Both the position numbers and the translations under genes were made by a program. A stretch of 64,000 bases of DNA from Pyropia haitanensis (lineage: Eukaryota > Rhodophyta > Bangiophyceae > Bangiales > Bangiaceae): the NCBI GenBank assembly GCA_008729055.1, contig SDUX01000001.1:4711951-4775950 (forward strand), given 5' to 3'. The notes under the pieces are model-generated. The model ran no database searches, was not told the DNA's origin, and saw only the letters and a list, made by a program, of their open reading frames with translations. This document shows, piece after piece, positions 52,040 through 61,438 of the stretch. How positions within the stretch are numbered: the first letter of the stretch is position 1; every line of letters begins with the position of its first letter.

Positions 52040-53640
52040 CTAAGCGCTTCTCCTTCAACCGCCCATAAACAGATCGTGCTTGCTCATCACTTGCAGGTTC
52101 TCCTGGCGCCGAAAAGATTGGCTGTGTACCACATGCTCATCATTTTGTCAACGACACTGACCGCCGTGCGAAATGCGTTGAAGATTTCACCAATCGAAAA
52201 AGCGCAATGTCCGTGTTCCTCATGGTCCAGCGCACCAGACGCAAAAAACCATTATTGACATTTCCAGACTTAATTCTTGATGTTCAATGTGACTGATCGG
52301 CTGCAGCCGAATGTTAAGGGCGAGCCGGACTGACGATTGAAGTCACGCGCACGAGCACCGCTTGAGAGCGCAGAAGACTTCAACGTTAAGCTGTTCTTTT
52401 TCAAACATAAAGGCGTTGAGGTTTCCGTATGCTCCTCATAGACCAGTGCCTCTGGCGCACTGAATTTTATTGCCGTCCCAGGTACGAATTTCGACGTTTG
52501 ATGCAACTGAATTAACTGCAGCCTAACATCTGGGGCGTGCCAGACTAACGATTGAAGTCAGGTGAGTGCAAACAATCGCGGAGCCCGAGACAATCATAAC
52601 GTTCGCCTTCTTTTTTTCCAATGTTAAGACTGTCCATTATCGTATGCTCATCATGGACGTAGTGCAATCTCCGCGTGCTCTTCATGGACAGGTGCCTCGG
52701 GCGCTCATCGTTGTCCAGCGCACCAACAGCGGGAAAATAGCATCACCGTCCCAGAAAAAATTCTTCATGCTGAATAGTATTGAATTGGCTACTGCCTCCT
52801 CTCCGGGGCAAGCCGAGAGGCCGATTTCAGTCCGCTGCTTGCGAACCGCTGAAGAGCGCAAGTTGATTGTCATTGTCCAGACTTCGTCGATCAAATGGAA
52901 AGGTGGCGCAATTCGTGTCCTGAACACGGACGCGTGCTTTAGGCGCGATAAACGTTGTCGCCGTTTTAGAACAACTTATTGACGTTTAATGTACCTGACT
53001 TGGCTGTGTCCGAATTTCTGCGGCGTGCTGGACTGACGATTCAAGCCAGGCTTATGAGCTCCGTTGAAGTGCCTGAGCGGATCTTTATATTGCTTCGTCG
53101 TCTGTCAAAACCTTACGCAGTGCAATCTTCGTATGCTCATTGGGGACCTGTGCGTTGGGCACAAACGTACATTATTGCTGTGTCTGACACAAATTGTGAT
53201 GCTCAATGGGACTGAATTGGCTACAGGCTGTGTTTTTTGGCGTGCTTAAACCGTAAGTCAAGTCAGGTGCTGGAGAACTTGTTGGGAGCCTGATACGATT
53301 CGAGTGTTCAACTGTTGTCCTTTGTCTGTCCAAGCTCTTCAAACGTTGTGAGCTCAGTTAGGGAGCAGTTCTCTGTGCGCGAACAACGCGATGGCTGTCA
53401 CAAAAACAGTTCTTGATCCTTGACGTGAGTAAATTGGCCACAGCCTTTTTTCTGGGGTGCGCCGATCTGCGATTTGAAGTCAAGTGGGTAACCACCGCTG
53501 GGGAGCGCGATTTCCATTTGAATGTTGAACTTTCATTGGTCAACTTGCCAGGCAGTGCAATTTTTGTGTACTCAGTATGGCTCTGTACCCCAGATGCGAA
53601 GAGCACCCTAGCCATCGCGGATTCCCTTGCGCGTTGACGT
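52040..53640. repeat. Decayed tandem array, unit about 215 bp, at least six copies
   Basis: Each unit contains a GGACTGACGATTGAAGTCA-like box. Positions are about 52329, 52544, 52822 (weak), 53032, 53248 (weak) and 53470, so spacings are mostly 215-220. Other boxes recur in the same order: a TTGATGTTCAA-like box, GTGCAATCTTCGTATGCTCA, and ATGGACAGGTGCCTCGGGCG. Copies are strongly diverged and no long frame persists. It could be an old satellite or a tandem of short elements. Confidence 0.65.
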
Positions 53641-55047
53641 TGAGACCGCAGTTCTTGTTGACGGGTTGATGCTTTGTGCCGCACTCAGCAAGAGAGTAAT
53701 CCGCCTGTGCAGAGCCAGGGCGCATTGGATTTGCTGTTACTGCGGCCCCGCGTCAAATCGATACAAATATGACGTGAGCCTATTCGGCCAGACGCGCACT
53801 GGCTGGTTTGAGCGACGGCCCCGTCGTACTGGCCTCGTCCAGATCATTGCCCACATCCGCTGCATGTACGGACTGACCGTCACCATGCGCTGCGCTCAAT
53901 TGAACGCGCAAGTTCGCTTTCTACAACAATGGCAGAAACCACACCGGGGTGGTCAAAACGAAACGTAAGTCAGCTCTGTAACAAAAATCGGAGCGCACGC
54001 CATCAGCAGTCAAAACGAAAAAGCTGAGTCACGCAGACGAGAAGCGTAGCTGCCAGGCAAGTTGTGCAAAACCAATAAAAATTGCGAGTGTAGATCAATC
54101 CTTTACGAAGCCGCATGGCAAATTCGATTTTTCTCCTTCAGAGCATACCCACCAACAGCAAATCCCAACCGAATATGCACACGTTGCAGAAATTTGAAGC
54201 CCAAAACGGACCAAATCTTGCTCAAATGAGGTCATTCTGGGCCTCATGGTCGTATAGGGTGCCAGACAGCAACGATGGACATTCGTTCAGGTTCCATCCG
54301 AATTCATCCGAGTTATCCGAATCAATGTAACTCCTTCTACATTGGAAGTCAAAAATGGGGCTTGGTCTTGGTCACCCCCCATTTTTTTCGAGAATGGGGC
54401 GTGACCTAAACCAATCCCCATCCAGGAGGGTGATTTGGGCTCTGCTTGGGGCTCTTGTAGCCTGTGTCGTGGCAATTTTTCCAATACCGTTCTAGCCGGA
54501 CTCGATCGCACCTGCGACACTGGACGATCGCTACTCGATTGGCGGCTGTCGATCCCCCCCTCCTCGGATTGTGCCACTGCGCGACAGAGGCCCGACTGCC
54601 GTTGCCGGCCCGCCCAGCCCCTATGGCTCTGGGCCCGGTCCACTGTCTGCCGAGTCCGGTGGCGGGTAGAAGGCCGTACGATCCGCCACCCAGCCCCCCC
54701 GCTGATGCGGTTTGGGACGGGGTGCTTATGCTGATTGGCTGCCGCGATCGGGACCTCGGTGGCCGGCGCTGCAGGCGCTGCCTAGTGTGGGGGATACACC
54801 GGCCGGTGGGGAGATTCTTTGGCCCCCATTAGTAGTTCGCTGGCAGGAGGGTTGCCTGTGCAGGGGGGCTGCAAACTGCCCCCCCCCCCGTGCGGCCAGA
54901 CCGGGGGGTGCCGTTTGTGGGGCGGCCGCCGTCGCGGTGGGCTCCACCATCGTCGTCGCGACCACCATCGTCGTGACGCCCACCAACATCGCCACCGTCC
55001 CCACCGCCACAGCCGCCCACCACGGCCACCCGTGGCCCACCCACACC
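53641..55047. other. Intergenic, upstream of nuclease C
   Basis: No gene recognised. It contains one copy of the 20-nt repeat shared with 61.3 kb (54141). After about 54720 it returns to GC-rich sequence leading to the nuclease C start. The frame of nuclease C is open upstream to 54712, but that part is low-complexity. Confidence 0.4.
54140..54175. repeat. Copy 1 of a dispersed inverted repeat
   Basis: GAGCATACCCACCAACAGCA at 54141-54160, followed by CCCAACCGA. An exact inverse copy lies at 61327-61346. The surrounding similarity is weaker (ATTCGAT outside). Confidence 0.7.
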
Positions 55048-56519
55048 ATGGACGCTGCTGTGGATCCAGACGTTGCGGCCTTCATGCAGGACCAGGAGGA
55101 CCTCGAGGCTGCCTCGGCTGTTGCCGCGCACTTGGCTGTGCTGCGCCGTTTTCGTCAGCGCGTGCACGCGTCGCGGTGTGGCCGTCGGCCACGGTACCGG
55201 GGATCCGTGAGGGGCCGGAGGGCCAATAAGCCACGTAACTTCTCTGCTGGTTTACGTGCCCTTCTGAGAGATTACTTTGGGGTGGACGGTGCCCCTCCCG
55301 TGTACTCGGAGCCGGATTTTGAGCGTCGTTTTTGTGTTCCGCGCGTGGTGTTTGTGCGCATCTACCGTGCGCTGCAGGACCAGCCGTGGTGGAAGCAGGC
55401 CGTGAACGCGACAGGTCGCTTGCAGTCTCATCCTCTGCAGAAGCTGGTGGCCGCTTTTCGTGTCCTTGGGTACGGGAAAGCTGCTGACCGCGCGGACGAG
55501 TACTGTCGCATCTCTTCCACGACCATTGACCTCGCTGTGAAGAAACTGATTGAATTTATTAGTGATGAGTATGGACCTGTTTATTTGCGCCACCCCAACG
55601 ACGCGGAGATGGCCATCCTTATGAAGCGGAACGCGGAGAGGGGAATGCCGGGGTGTACGGGGTCTCTGGATTGCTCGCAGTGAGAGTGGAAGAACTGCCC
55701 GAAGGGCCAGGCGGGGCTCTACCAGAACCGGAAGGGGAGGCGCACGGTCGTTATGGAGACCGTGTGTGACGAGGACCTGTACATCTGGCACCTGTTTGTT
55801 GGGTGCCCGGGCAGCATGAACGACCTCAACGTGATGCAGCAGTCGCCGCTCTACCACGCCGTCATTGCGGGGGATCGGCCCCCCCACAGCTCGGCCTTTA
55901 CCGTCAATGGCAACTCGCGAACACTGCCTTACTACCTTGTCGATGAAATCTACCCACACTACGCGTTTTTCATCTGCTCGTACGCCAACCCCAACACCGA
56001 GAAGCGGAAGACATTTAACCGCCTGCAGGAGGCGATTCGCAAAGACGTCGAGCGCCTGTACGCGGTTTTGACGGCACGCTTCCATATAGCCATGCATCCC
56101 GCGCGTTACGCACGCGTCACCACCATCTGCGCGGCTGCCAAGGCGGTCGCTATCCTGCACAATATGGTAACGGAGCTACGACGGGGGGGGTATCTGGTCC
56201 GGCAGCGGCGGGAATTTGCCGCGGCGGTAAGTGGAGATGTGGGGGGAGCCGATGGGGGAGATGGACCTGTTGACGCTGCCGCCGGGGTTGGCGCACCCGG
56301 CGGCGGTGGGGGGGCACAGCAGGCTACGGCACCCTCGCAGGTTTGGGCGGCCTGCCGCCGGTCGTGCTGCCGATTGGCCAAGTGGCACCCGACGCGTTTG
56401 TACGGGCCATGCGCGCATGGAAGGAGGTCCGCAGTACGCGCGAGCACGTGCAGCTGCGGGAAGACCTGGCTGAGGACATCTACCGTGACCGTAGGGCACT
56501 CTTGGAGCCGTACTTGTGA
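55048..56519 (+). pseudogene. PIF/Harbinger nuclease C (Plant_tran type), TGA and one frameshift
   Basis: The ATG at 55048 (MDAAVDPDVAAFMQDQEDLE) is the best start because typical Harbinger N-terminal sequence follows: DYFGVDGAPPVYSEPDFERR and VFVRIYRALQDQPWWKQAV, then ADEYCRISSTTIDLAVKKL. The catalytic blocks are GSLDCSQ (first Asp), YIWHLFVGCPGSMNDLNV (second Asp), LPYYLVDEIYPHYAFF and LQEAIRKDVERLYAVLTARF. TGA at 55681-55683 replaces the Trp of the DCSHWQW motif seen in nuclease A. Past the G7 run at 56308-56314 the conserved C-terminus (EHVQLREDLAEDIYRDRRAL) lies in another frame and ends at TGA 56517-56519. This is the fuller copy of the module A family, and the lesions are few. Confidence 0.8.
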
Positions 56520-56551
56520 GGGTGCTGTTCCTGCTGTGCGTACACTACATG

Positions 56552-56600
56552 GCAACAAAAGGTTTTTTTTCCCCATTCAGCAGGGTTTTTTTTTTCCTTG
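56552..56600 (+). promoter_or_regulatory. T-tract 3' motif, downstream of nuclease C
   Basis: CAAAAGG, eight T, CCCCATTCAGCAGGG, ten T, CC, starting about 35 nt after the nuclease stop, in sense orientation. Confidence 0.5.
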
Positions 56601-57415
56601 GATAATTGTCGTTATTTTTGTCCGCGTATACCAGCGCCCAGCGCGTGAAGACAGCCAGCCCGCCGGCAGACAGCAGACCTGAGAATACGGGGTAGGGAGA
56701 GGGGGGGGTTGGCGGGTTGGTCACTTGGGGGTGAGGGTATGAAGGCTCAGAGGCTTGAGGGACCTGTCGGCGGCGAGCGCCGCCTCGGCGGCGCCAGCCG
56801 CGGGCGGCGATGGCGTCGGCGGCGGCCACGGGGGGCGGCGCCGCCGCCCGTCGCGCCGACGGCGGGCGGCGGTGACGGGCGGCGGCGGCCACGAGGGGCA
56901 GTGTGGCCGCCCGTGGCGCGGACGGCGGGCGGCGGTGGCGGCGGCGACGGTCACGGTGGGCGGCGAGGCCGGCGGCGGCGTGGACGGTGGGCGGTGTTCG
57001 CGGCGGCGGCGCCGACGGCGGGCGGCGGTCGCGGCGGTGGCGCCCTCGCTGGGTGGCGGGACCGGCGGCGGCGCCGACGGCGGGCGGCGGTCGTGGCGGA
57101 GATGCGCGTGGTGGGCGGCGGTGGCGGCCGCGGCTGCCACGGGGTGCGGCGGCGCACGCAGCAGCGCTGATGGGGGCGGCGGTGACAGCGGCGGCGGCCA
57201 CGTTTGGGGGGGGCAACGGTGCCGGCGCCGATGGCTGCCCGCGGCGGCGGTGGCGGTGGCAACGGTCGCAGTACCGGCTCTGCGGGCGGCGGCCGGTGAC
57301 GGCATGCACTGGCCGGGTGACGGCCGCAAACACCACCGCCGGCAACCGCGGCGGCGCTGTCGGCGGGAATTGCAGCCGCGGCAAACCGTTCGGGGGGGCA
57401 CGTACAAGTGTTATA

Positions 57416-57474
57416 GGAAAAAAAAAAAACTCACCCTGCCGAACGGGTGCGGAAAAAAAAACCTTTGCTTCCTG
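57416..57474 (-). promoter_or_regulatory. T-tract 3' motif, downstream of module C ORF1
   Basis: Read on minus: CAAAGG, nine T, CCGCACCCGTTCGGCAGGG, TGAG, eleven or more T, CC, about 45 nt after the ORF1 stop. The core CGTTCGGCAGGG is nearly that of module A ORF1. Confidence 0.5.
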
Positions 57475-57515
57475 CGGCCACAAACACACACACACGCACA
57501 CACTGCGTACACAAA

Positions 57516-59555
57516 CTAAAGCGATTCTGCAACATCGGACTCACTGCTGGACTGGTCGCTGAGGCGAGGGGTCCTCGCTGGCCCGCTGGGGGAGGACAGG
57601 CCGCTGTCACACGAGTCCCCATCAGCAAGCGGCAAAGTAGTGCCCAGCGACGTGCGAGCTTGCGCAGCGGCAGCCATCGCCTTGGTCAGTTGGGCCCGGG
57701 CAGCACGTGAGAGGGGGGCACTAGGGCCATCCTTACAACGCACAGATCGGGGACTGGGGCCGTCTCGGGCACGCACGCGCGCTGCCGCTCGGTCCGGGGA
57801 TGCTGCGACAGGTCCGTCGAGTACCGACGCGTCGGCGGGGGCAGCTTTCTCTGCCGCTGGCTCATTGGCAGGGATCCGGGGCGGCGCCACAGCCAGCGGC
57901 GCCGCGGGAGGCGGCGGCGGCGGGCGCTCGGTGTCATTGTCGTCATCGTCACACACCTCATAAACAGAGGCAACGCCTGTAGCGACGTAGGCTGCTACGG
58001 CGGCAGGAAGTCGATCAAATGTCGAGCTCAGTGCGTGGAGGGGGCCAACAGGCACGCCTTCGGCGACCAGCATCTGCCGCGCCTTGGTGCGCATAAACAG
58101 CTTGGCCTCTTCAGTATCGCGCATGCCGGGCTGGTTGAACAGAACTATTGCGGACCGCTCAGCAGACGCCGTAGCAATGGCGTTCAGCGCTTCTGTGCTG
58201 GCCCGCACCTCGCGCGCCGCCGCCAGGTCCTCCATGCGTCCGCGCTTAGCAGCCTTGCTGCCGGAAGTGCGCGGGTCAAACTTGCGCGCTGCGCCCCCAT
58301 CTTTGCCAGCCTTGCGGGGGCCGTTTGTCGGATCGTCCGTGTCCACGTCGATGTCGCTGTCGCCGCTCCCGTCAGTGCTGCTGCGGGTACCCATCCCCGC
58401 GGCAGGCGCGCCGGCGGCCCCGCTCCACTTGTCAAAATGGCGCAAAACTTTCCAGCACGGCACGTACTTCTCGACGGGGTAGTACTTACGCTTCATACTC
58501 TCCGGCTCGGTCCCGTCCAGACGCGCTTGGTGCAACCGAATGGCCTCATAGATGTCCTCGCCCTCGCTGTGGGCCAACGCGCCCTGCACGATCGCCTCCT
58601 CCGACGGGTTGCCCGTCAGCTGCAGGCGCTGCACGGCCAGGAATGACGACGCGAATGCGCTCGCCCCCTTCTTGACTTTGTCCCAGGTCGTTGTCACCGC
58701 CCCAACCGTGCGGTCCGTCGTCATCGGCAACTCCGCGCGGGCGCGCATCAGGTTCAGATACTCATTCCGCACACCGCCGTAAAAGTCGCTCCCCTTCTGG
58801 TTCGTCCCCGCCACGCTGTCGCGAGTCTTCTTCAGCCAGGCGTGGCACAGACACGTCAGCTCCACCTCGGACCAGCCCAGCCCCGAGCCCATCGTGGCGG
58901 TTGGTCGGCTAGCGACGGGGGGGGCCCTGCCCTGCAGGGTCGGCGCGAGATGCGTGGCGAGGCGGGGGGCCTCGAGGGGAGCGCACTTGCCGTCCGGCGA
59001 GGTCTCCGCGATAGGGCAGCGGCGGGGGCGGCGGCGGGGGTGGCGGAGGGAGCGGCGGCGGGGGCGGCCTTTGGTCGTAGCGTGGCGGCGGCTGCTCGTC
59101 GAACGGCGGGGGGGGGGGGGCGGCGGCCACCCAGCGGTCAGGGCGGTCGTCGAACCGCACTGGGCTGTGCCGGGGGGGCGGGTTGTCGTCACGTCCGCGA
59201 GGAGGGTTGGTCCGGCTGCGAGGGCGAGGCTGCTCGTCGGGATGGTGGCGGGGAGGGTAGGGGGGGCGGCGGGGCCAGTCGTCGTCGGCAGTGCGGGGGT
59301 TGGAGGGGGCGGGGGCATCCCACCAGCCATCACGTTCGCCAATTGTAGTCCAGGGAGGCGAGTAGGTCCAGCCAGGCGGGGGCGGGGCCGGGCACGGGCA
59401 GCGGCACGTCCAATGGCACAGCGAGAGCGGCGGGCCCGCCGCAGACGACGGCCCCCAGTCGGATGACGGCTGCTGCTGCGGCGGCGACCGCGGGGCGTAG
59501 TGGGGTAACACCGGCCTCCATGGGGCGGCAGGGCCGCCATAGCCGCGGCTACCAT
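57516..59555 (-). CDS. Harbinger C ORF1, trihelix/Myb-like accessory protein
   Basis: The open frame starts at 59555, but the first ~220 codons are Pro/Arg-rich. The conserved protein begins at the ATG at 58892 (MGSGLGWSEVELTCLCHAWL). That block is followed by KTRDSVAGTNQKGSDFYGGV and TVGAVTTTWDKVKKGASAF, giving three helices each with an aromatic core, as in the trihelix/NAM-like domains of plant-type Harbinger accessory proteins. Next is LTGNPSEEAIVQGALAHSEG with YEAIRLHQ, then the KYVPCWKVLRHFDKWSGAAG block shared with module A. The rest is basic and acidic low-complexity with helical parts, ending SSSESDVAESL and TAG at 57516. No lesion is seen in the conserved part. Known partners of such proteins are the Harbinger nuclease and the element ends. 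Confidence 0.65.
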   Translation of the reverse strand: MVAAAMAALPPHGGRCYPTTPRGRRRSSSRHPTGGRRLRRARRSRCAIGRAAARARPRPRLAGPTRLPGLQLANVMAGGMPPPPPTPALPTTTGPAAPPTLPATIPTSSLALAAGPTLLADVTTTRPPGTAQCGSTTALTAGWPPPPPPRRSTSSRRHATTKGRPRRRSLRHPRRRPRRCPIAETSPDGKCAPLEAPRLATHLAPTLQGRAPPVASRPTATMGSGLGWSEVELTCLCHAWLKKTRDSVAGTNQKGSDFYGGVRNEYLNLMRARAELPMTTDRTVGAVTTTWDKVKKGASAFASSFLAVQRLQLTGNPSEEAIVQGALAHSEGEDIYEAIRLHQARLDGTEPESMKRKYYPVEKYVPCWKVLRHFDKWSGAAGAPAAGMGTRSSTDGSGDSDIDVDTDDPTNGPRKAGKDGGAARKFDPRTSGSKAAKRGRMEDLAAAREVRASTEALNAIATASAERSAIVLFNQPGMRDTEEAKLFMRTKARQMLVAEGVPVGPLHALSSTFDRLPAAVAAYVATGVASVYEVCDDDDNDTERPPPPPPAAPLAVAPPRIPANEPAAEKAAPADASVLDGPVAASPDRAAARVRARDGPSPRSVRCKDGPSAPLSRAARAQLTKAMAAAAQARTSLGTTLPLADGDSCDSGLSSPSGPARTPRLSDQSSSESDVAESL

Positions 59556-59879
59556 CGCCGGGGCCGTTGCCGCAGCGGTGCATGGTGGGCGGGAAGACGT
59601 TTTGAGTGCGGGGGGCGGGAAATGGAGCGCCGGAAGCGCGAAAGCGGTTGGGGGGAGGAAAAGTGGGTGGGGTGGGCGCTTGGCTCCGTCGGCGGTGGTC
59701 GCTGGGGCAGGGCGCGGGCGGGGCGGTGCCGTTCAGGCGGCTGGGACGACGGGCCCCGCCCCCCCGTAAACGGGTAGGATCAGCACCCGCCTTGGCCAGC
59801 CCCGCGCGCCAACGTGCCCCCCGCCGCCACGCACACCCCACGCGCGCGCCACAGGTCTGGCTAGGAGGGGGAGAGGGAA

Positions 59880-60480
59880 GCGGGGGTCGGCAGCGGGGGC
59901 GGGGCGCCCAGCAGGCAAAACCGGTCGGAATCGGGGCGTCCGACGGGGCGCCTTCGTGGGTGGTGGCGGCGGGTCGGCCGCGCGGCCGCATGTGGCCTCG
60001 TGGGCGGGGGGGGGTGTTGCGTGTTTGGGTCCTGCCGCCGCCACCAATAGGGAGGCCGACTCGGGGGGTTGTGGGGTGGGGGTGCGCCCAGCAGGCAACC
60101 ACGTTGGGGTTGGGTCGTCCGGCGGGGCCACCCGCCAGGCTGGTGGCGGCTGGAAGGCCGCGCGTAGGGGGTCGGGACACGTCAGTTCTCCTCAGGGCCT
60201 ATCTTCGCTCAACTATTGGGCGGCTGAACGCGGATTGGGGGGGCGGAGAGCGCCCAGCAGGCAACCACGTTGGTGTCGGGGCGTCCGACGGGGCGCCCCG
60301 CGCCGGCGGTGGCGGATGGGCAGCCGAGTGGGCGGAAGACTGTGGCGCGGGCTCCGCCGGGCCTGCCTGCTGCCCCCGCCCACCAATAGGGGGCCTCAGC
60401 GGCGGCGACAGGGCAGGGAGATGGCGCCCAGTGGCGACCGGATTGGCGCTCGCGCGTCCGTCGCGGGGCGCCACCCAGTC
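59880..60480. repeat. Diverged tandem repeat of about 170 bp, four units
   Basis: GCCCAGCAGGCAA-type boxes followed by CGTCCGACGGGGCGCC occur at about 59907, 60087, 60249 and 60425 (last one diverged). CACCAATAGGG or its complement lies between successive boxes. It sits outside the 5' end of module C ORF1. Confidence 0.65.
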
Positions 60481-61438
60481 AATAATGTTGCCTGATGCAG
60501 GCGCCGGGGCACGGGGCCAGGGGGTTCAGAGGTGAATCCACCTGGGTGGCCAGAGCAGTAGGCTCCACTTCCGCGACTGCTCTCATCTATCTAGCCATCG
60601 TCGCGCAACGTCGTGGGCTGAACGGCCACCTGCGCTGGCTGCACCTCAGAAGAGCCATTTTACGGGGTCTTGCTGGAGGCTGGGAGAGCCGCGGGAGGCC
60701 TGCCCGAAAGAAAGAATCCCCCGTGGTGGCGGAACGCGGTCGACACGCCTGCCCCAGGGCTGGCACCCGCGGCCGCATCCTAGCCCCCCCCCCATCAGAC
60801 AGTGTCTACGACGGGTTCAGACAGTGTGTGGAGGGCTGCCTGCATACTGGCAATGCACCCGTTTCCCGCTGCGACCGCCGTTCAAGCGGAGGGGCCGCGC
60901 GAGATACGCACGATGTCGCGTCCGTCGGGACGATTGTTGAGAGAATTGGACTGTTTCGACTACATTTGATGCATACGATCGCAGTCGACCGAGAAATTGA
61001 GGGCAACGTGTCGCCCTTGATCGCATATTTGTCGTCGACACGGGCGCACAATCGTGCGGGATCTGCGACGCTCGCGTTGCTTCTCCCGACTGGATGTGAC
61101 CATCGCTTGTGATTCTTGATTCTATTGCAATCTTCCTTGGTCTTTGGTCCGTCCACAGCCAACAACATCCCGAAAAAATTGATGCACGCATTGGGCTCCT
61201 GACGAAGCCGTTCTAGACAACTCCATCCAGATCGGTTGGGGACCTCGGCTTCCGGTGGGTCCTCCAGTCCCCAGGCGCCACGTGAGTTCATTTCAGGCTT
61301 AAATGAAAATCGGTTGGGGATGGTCCTGCTGTTGGTGGGTATGCTCTCAGCGATCGAATCGTATTAAGTGCCAAGCGGTGAATGTTAGAAATATGCAATG
61401 ACTTTATTCATGTGAGCAATTCTACGCGGGTTGCTTGG
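60481..61438. other. No recognisable gene
   Basis: Short open frames only. It contains ATCGGTTGGGGA twice (61230, 61307) and copy 2 of the 20-nt dispersed repeat. It is downstream of the Tc1-like transposase. Confidence 0.4.
61305..61347. repeat. Copy 2 of a dispersed inverted repeat
   Basis: TGCTGTTGGTGGGTATGCTC at 61327-61346 is the exact inverse of 54141-54160, preceded by TCGGTTGGGG. The two copies enclose 7.2 kb that includes Harbinger module C. Confidence 0.7.

Larger units (their letters stand above)
56520..57515. other. Spacer between converging genes of module C
   Basis: Dominated by GGCGGCGG-type short repeats (56760-57300) plus the two T-tract motifs. All frames there are compositional and I see no gene. 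A (CA)n stretch lies near 57482-57505. Confidence 0.55.
55048..59555. mobile_element. PIF/Harbinger module C (ends not resolved)
   Basis: Nuclease on plus (55048-56519) converges on ORF1 on minus (59555-57516), with a 1.0-kb GC-rich spacer bearing T-tract motifs at both ends. Organisation and motifs match module A, but gene orientation relative to the window is reversed. Repeats at 59.9-60.5 kb may be its subterminal region. Confidence 0.65.

Noticed and set aside
55681..55683. TGA read as Trp
   Set aside because: Most natural gene ends in the window are TGA, so this is a simple TGG-to-TGA change.
56545..57501. 318-codon minus-strand ORF in the module C spacer
   Set aside because: It encodes GGCGGCGG-type repeats and runs through both T-tract motifs, so it is not a protein.
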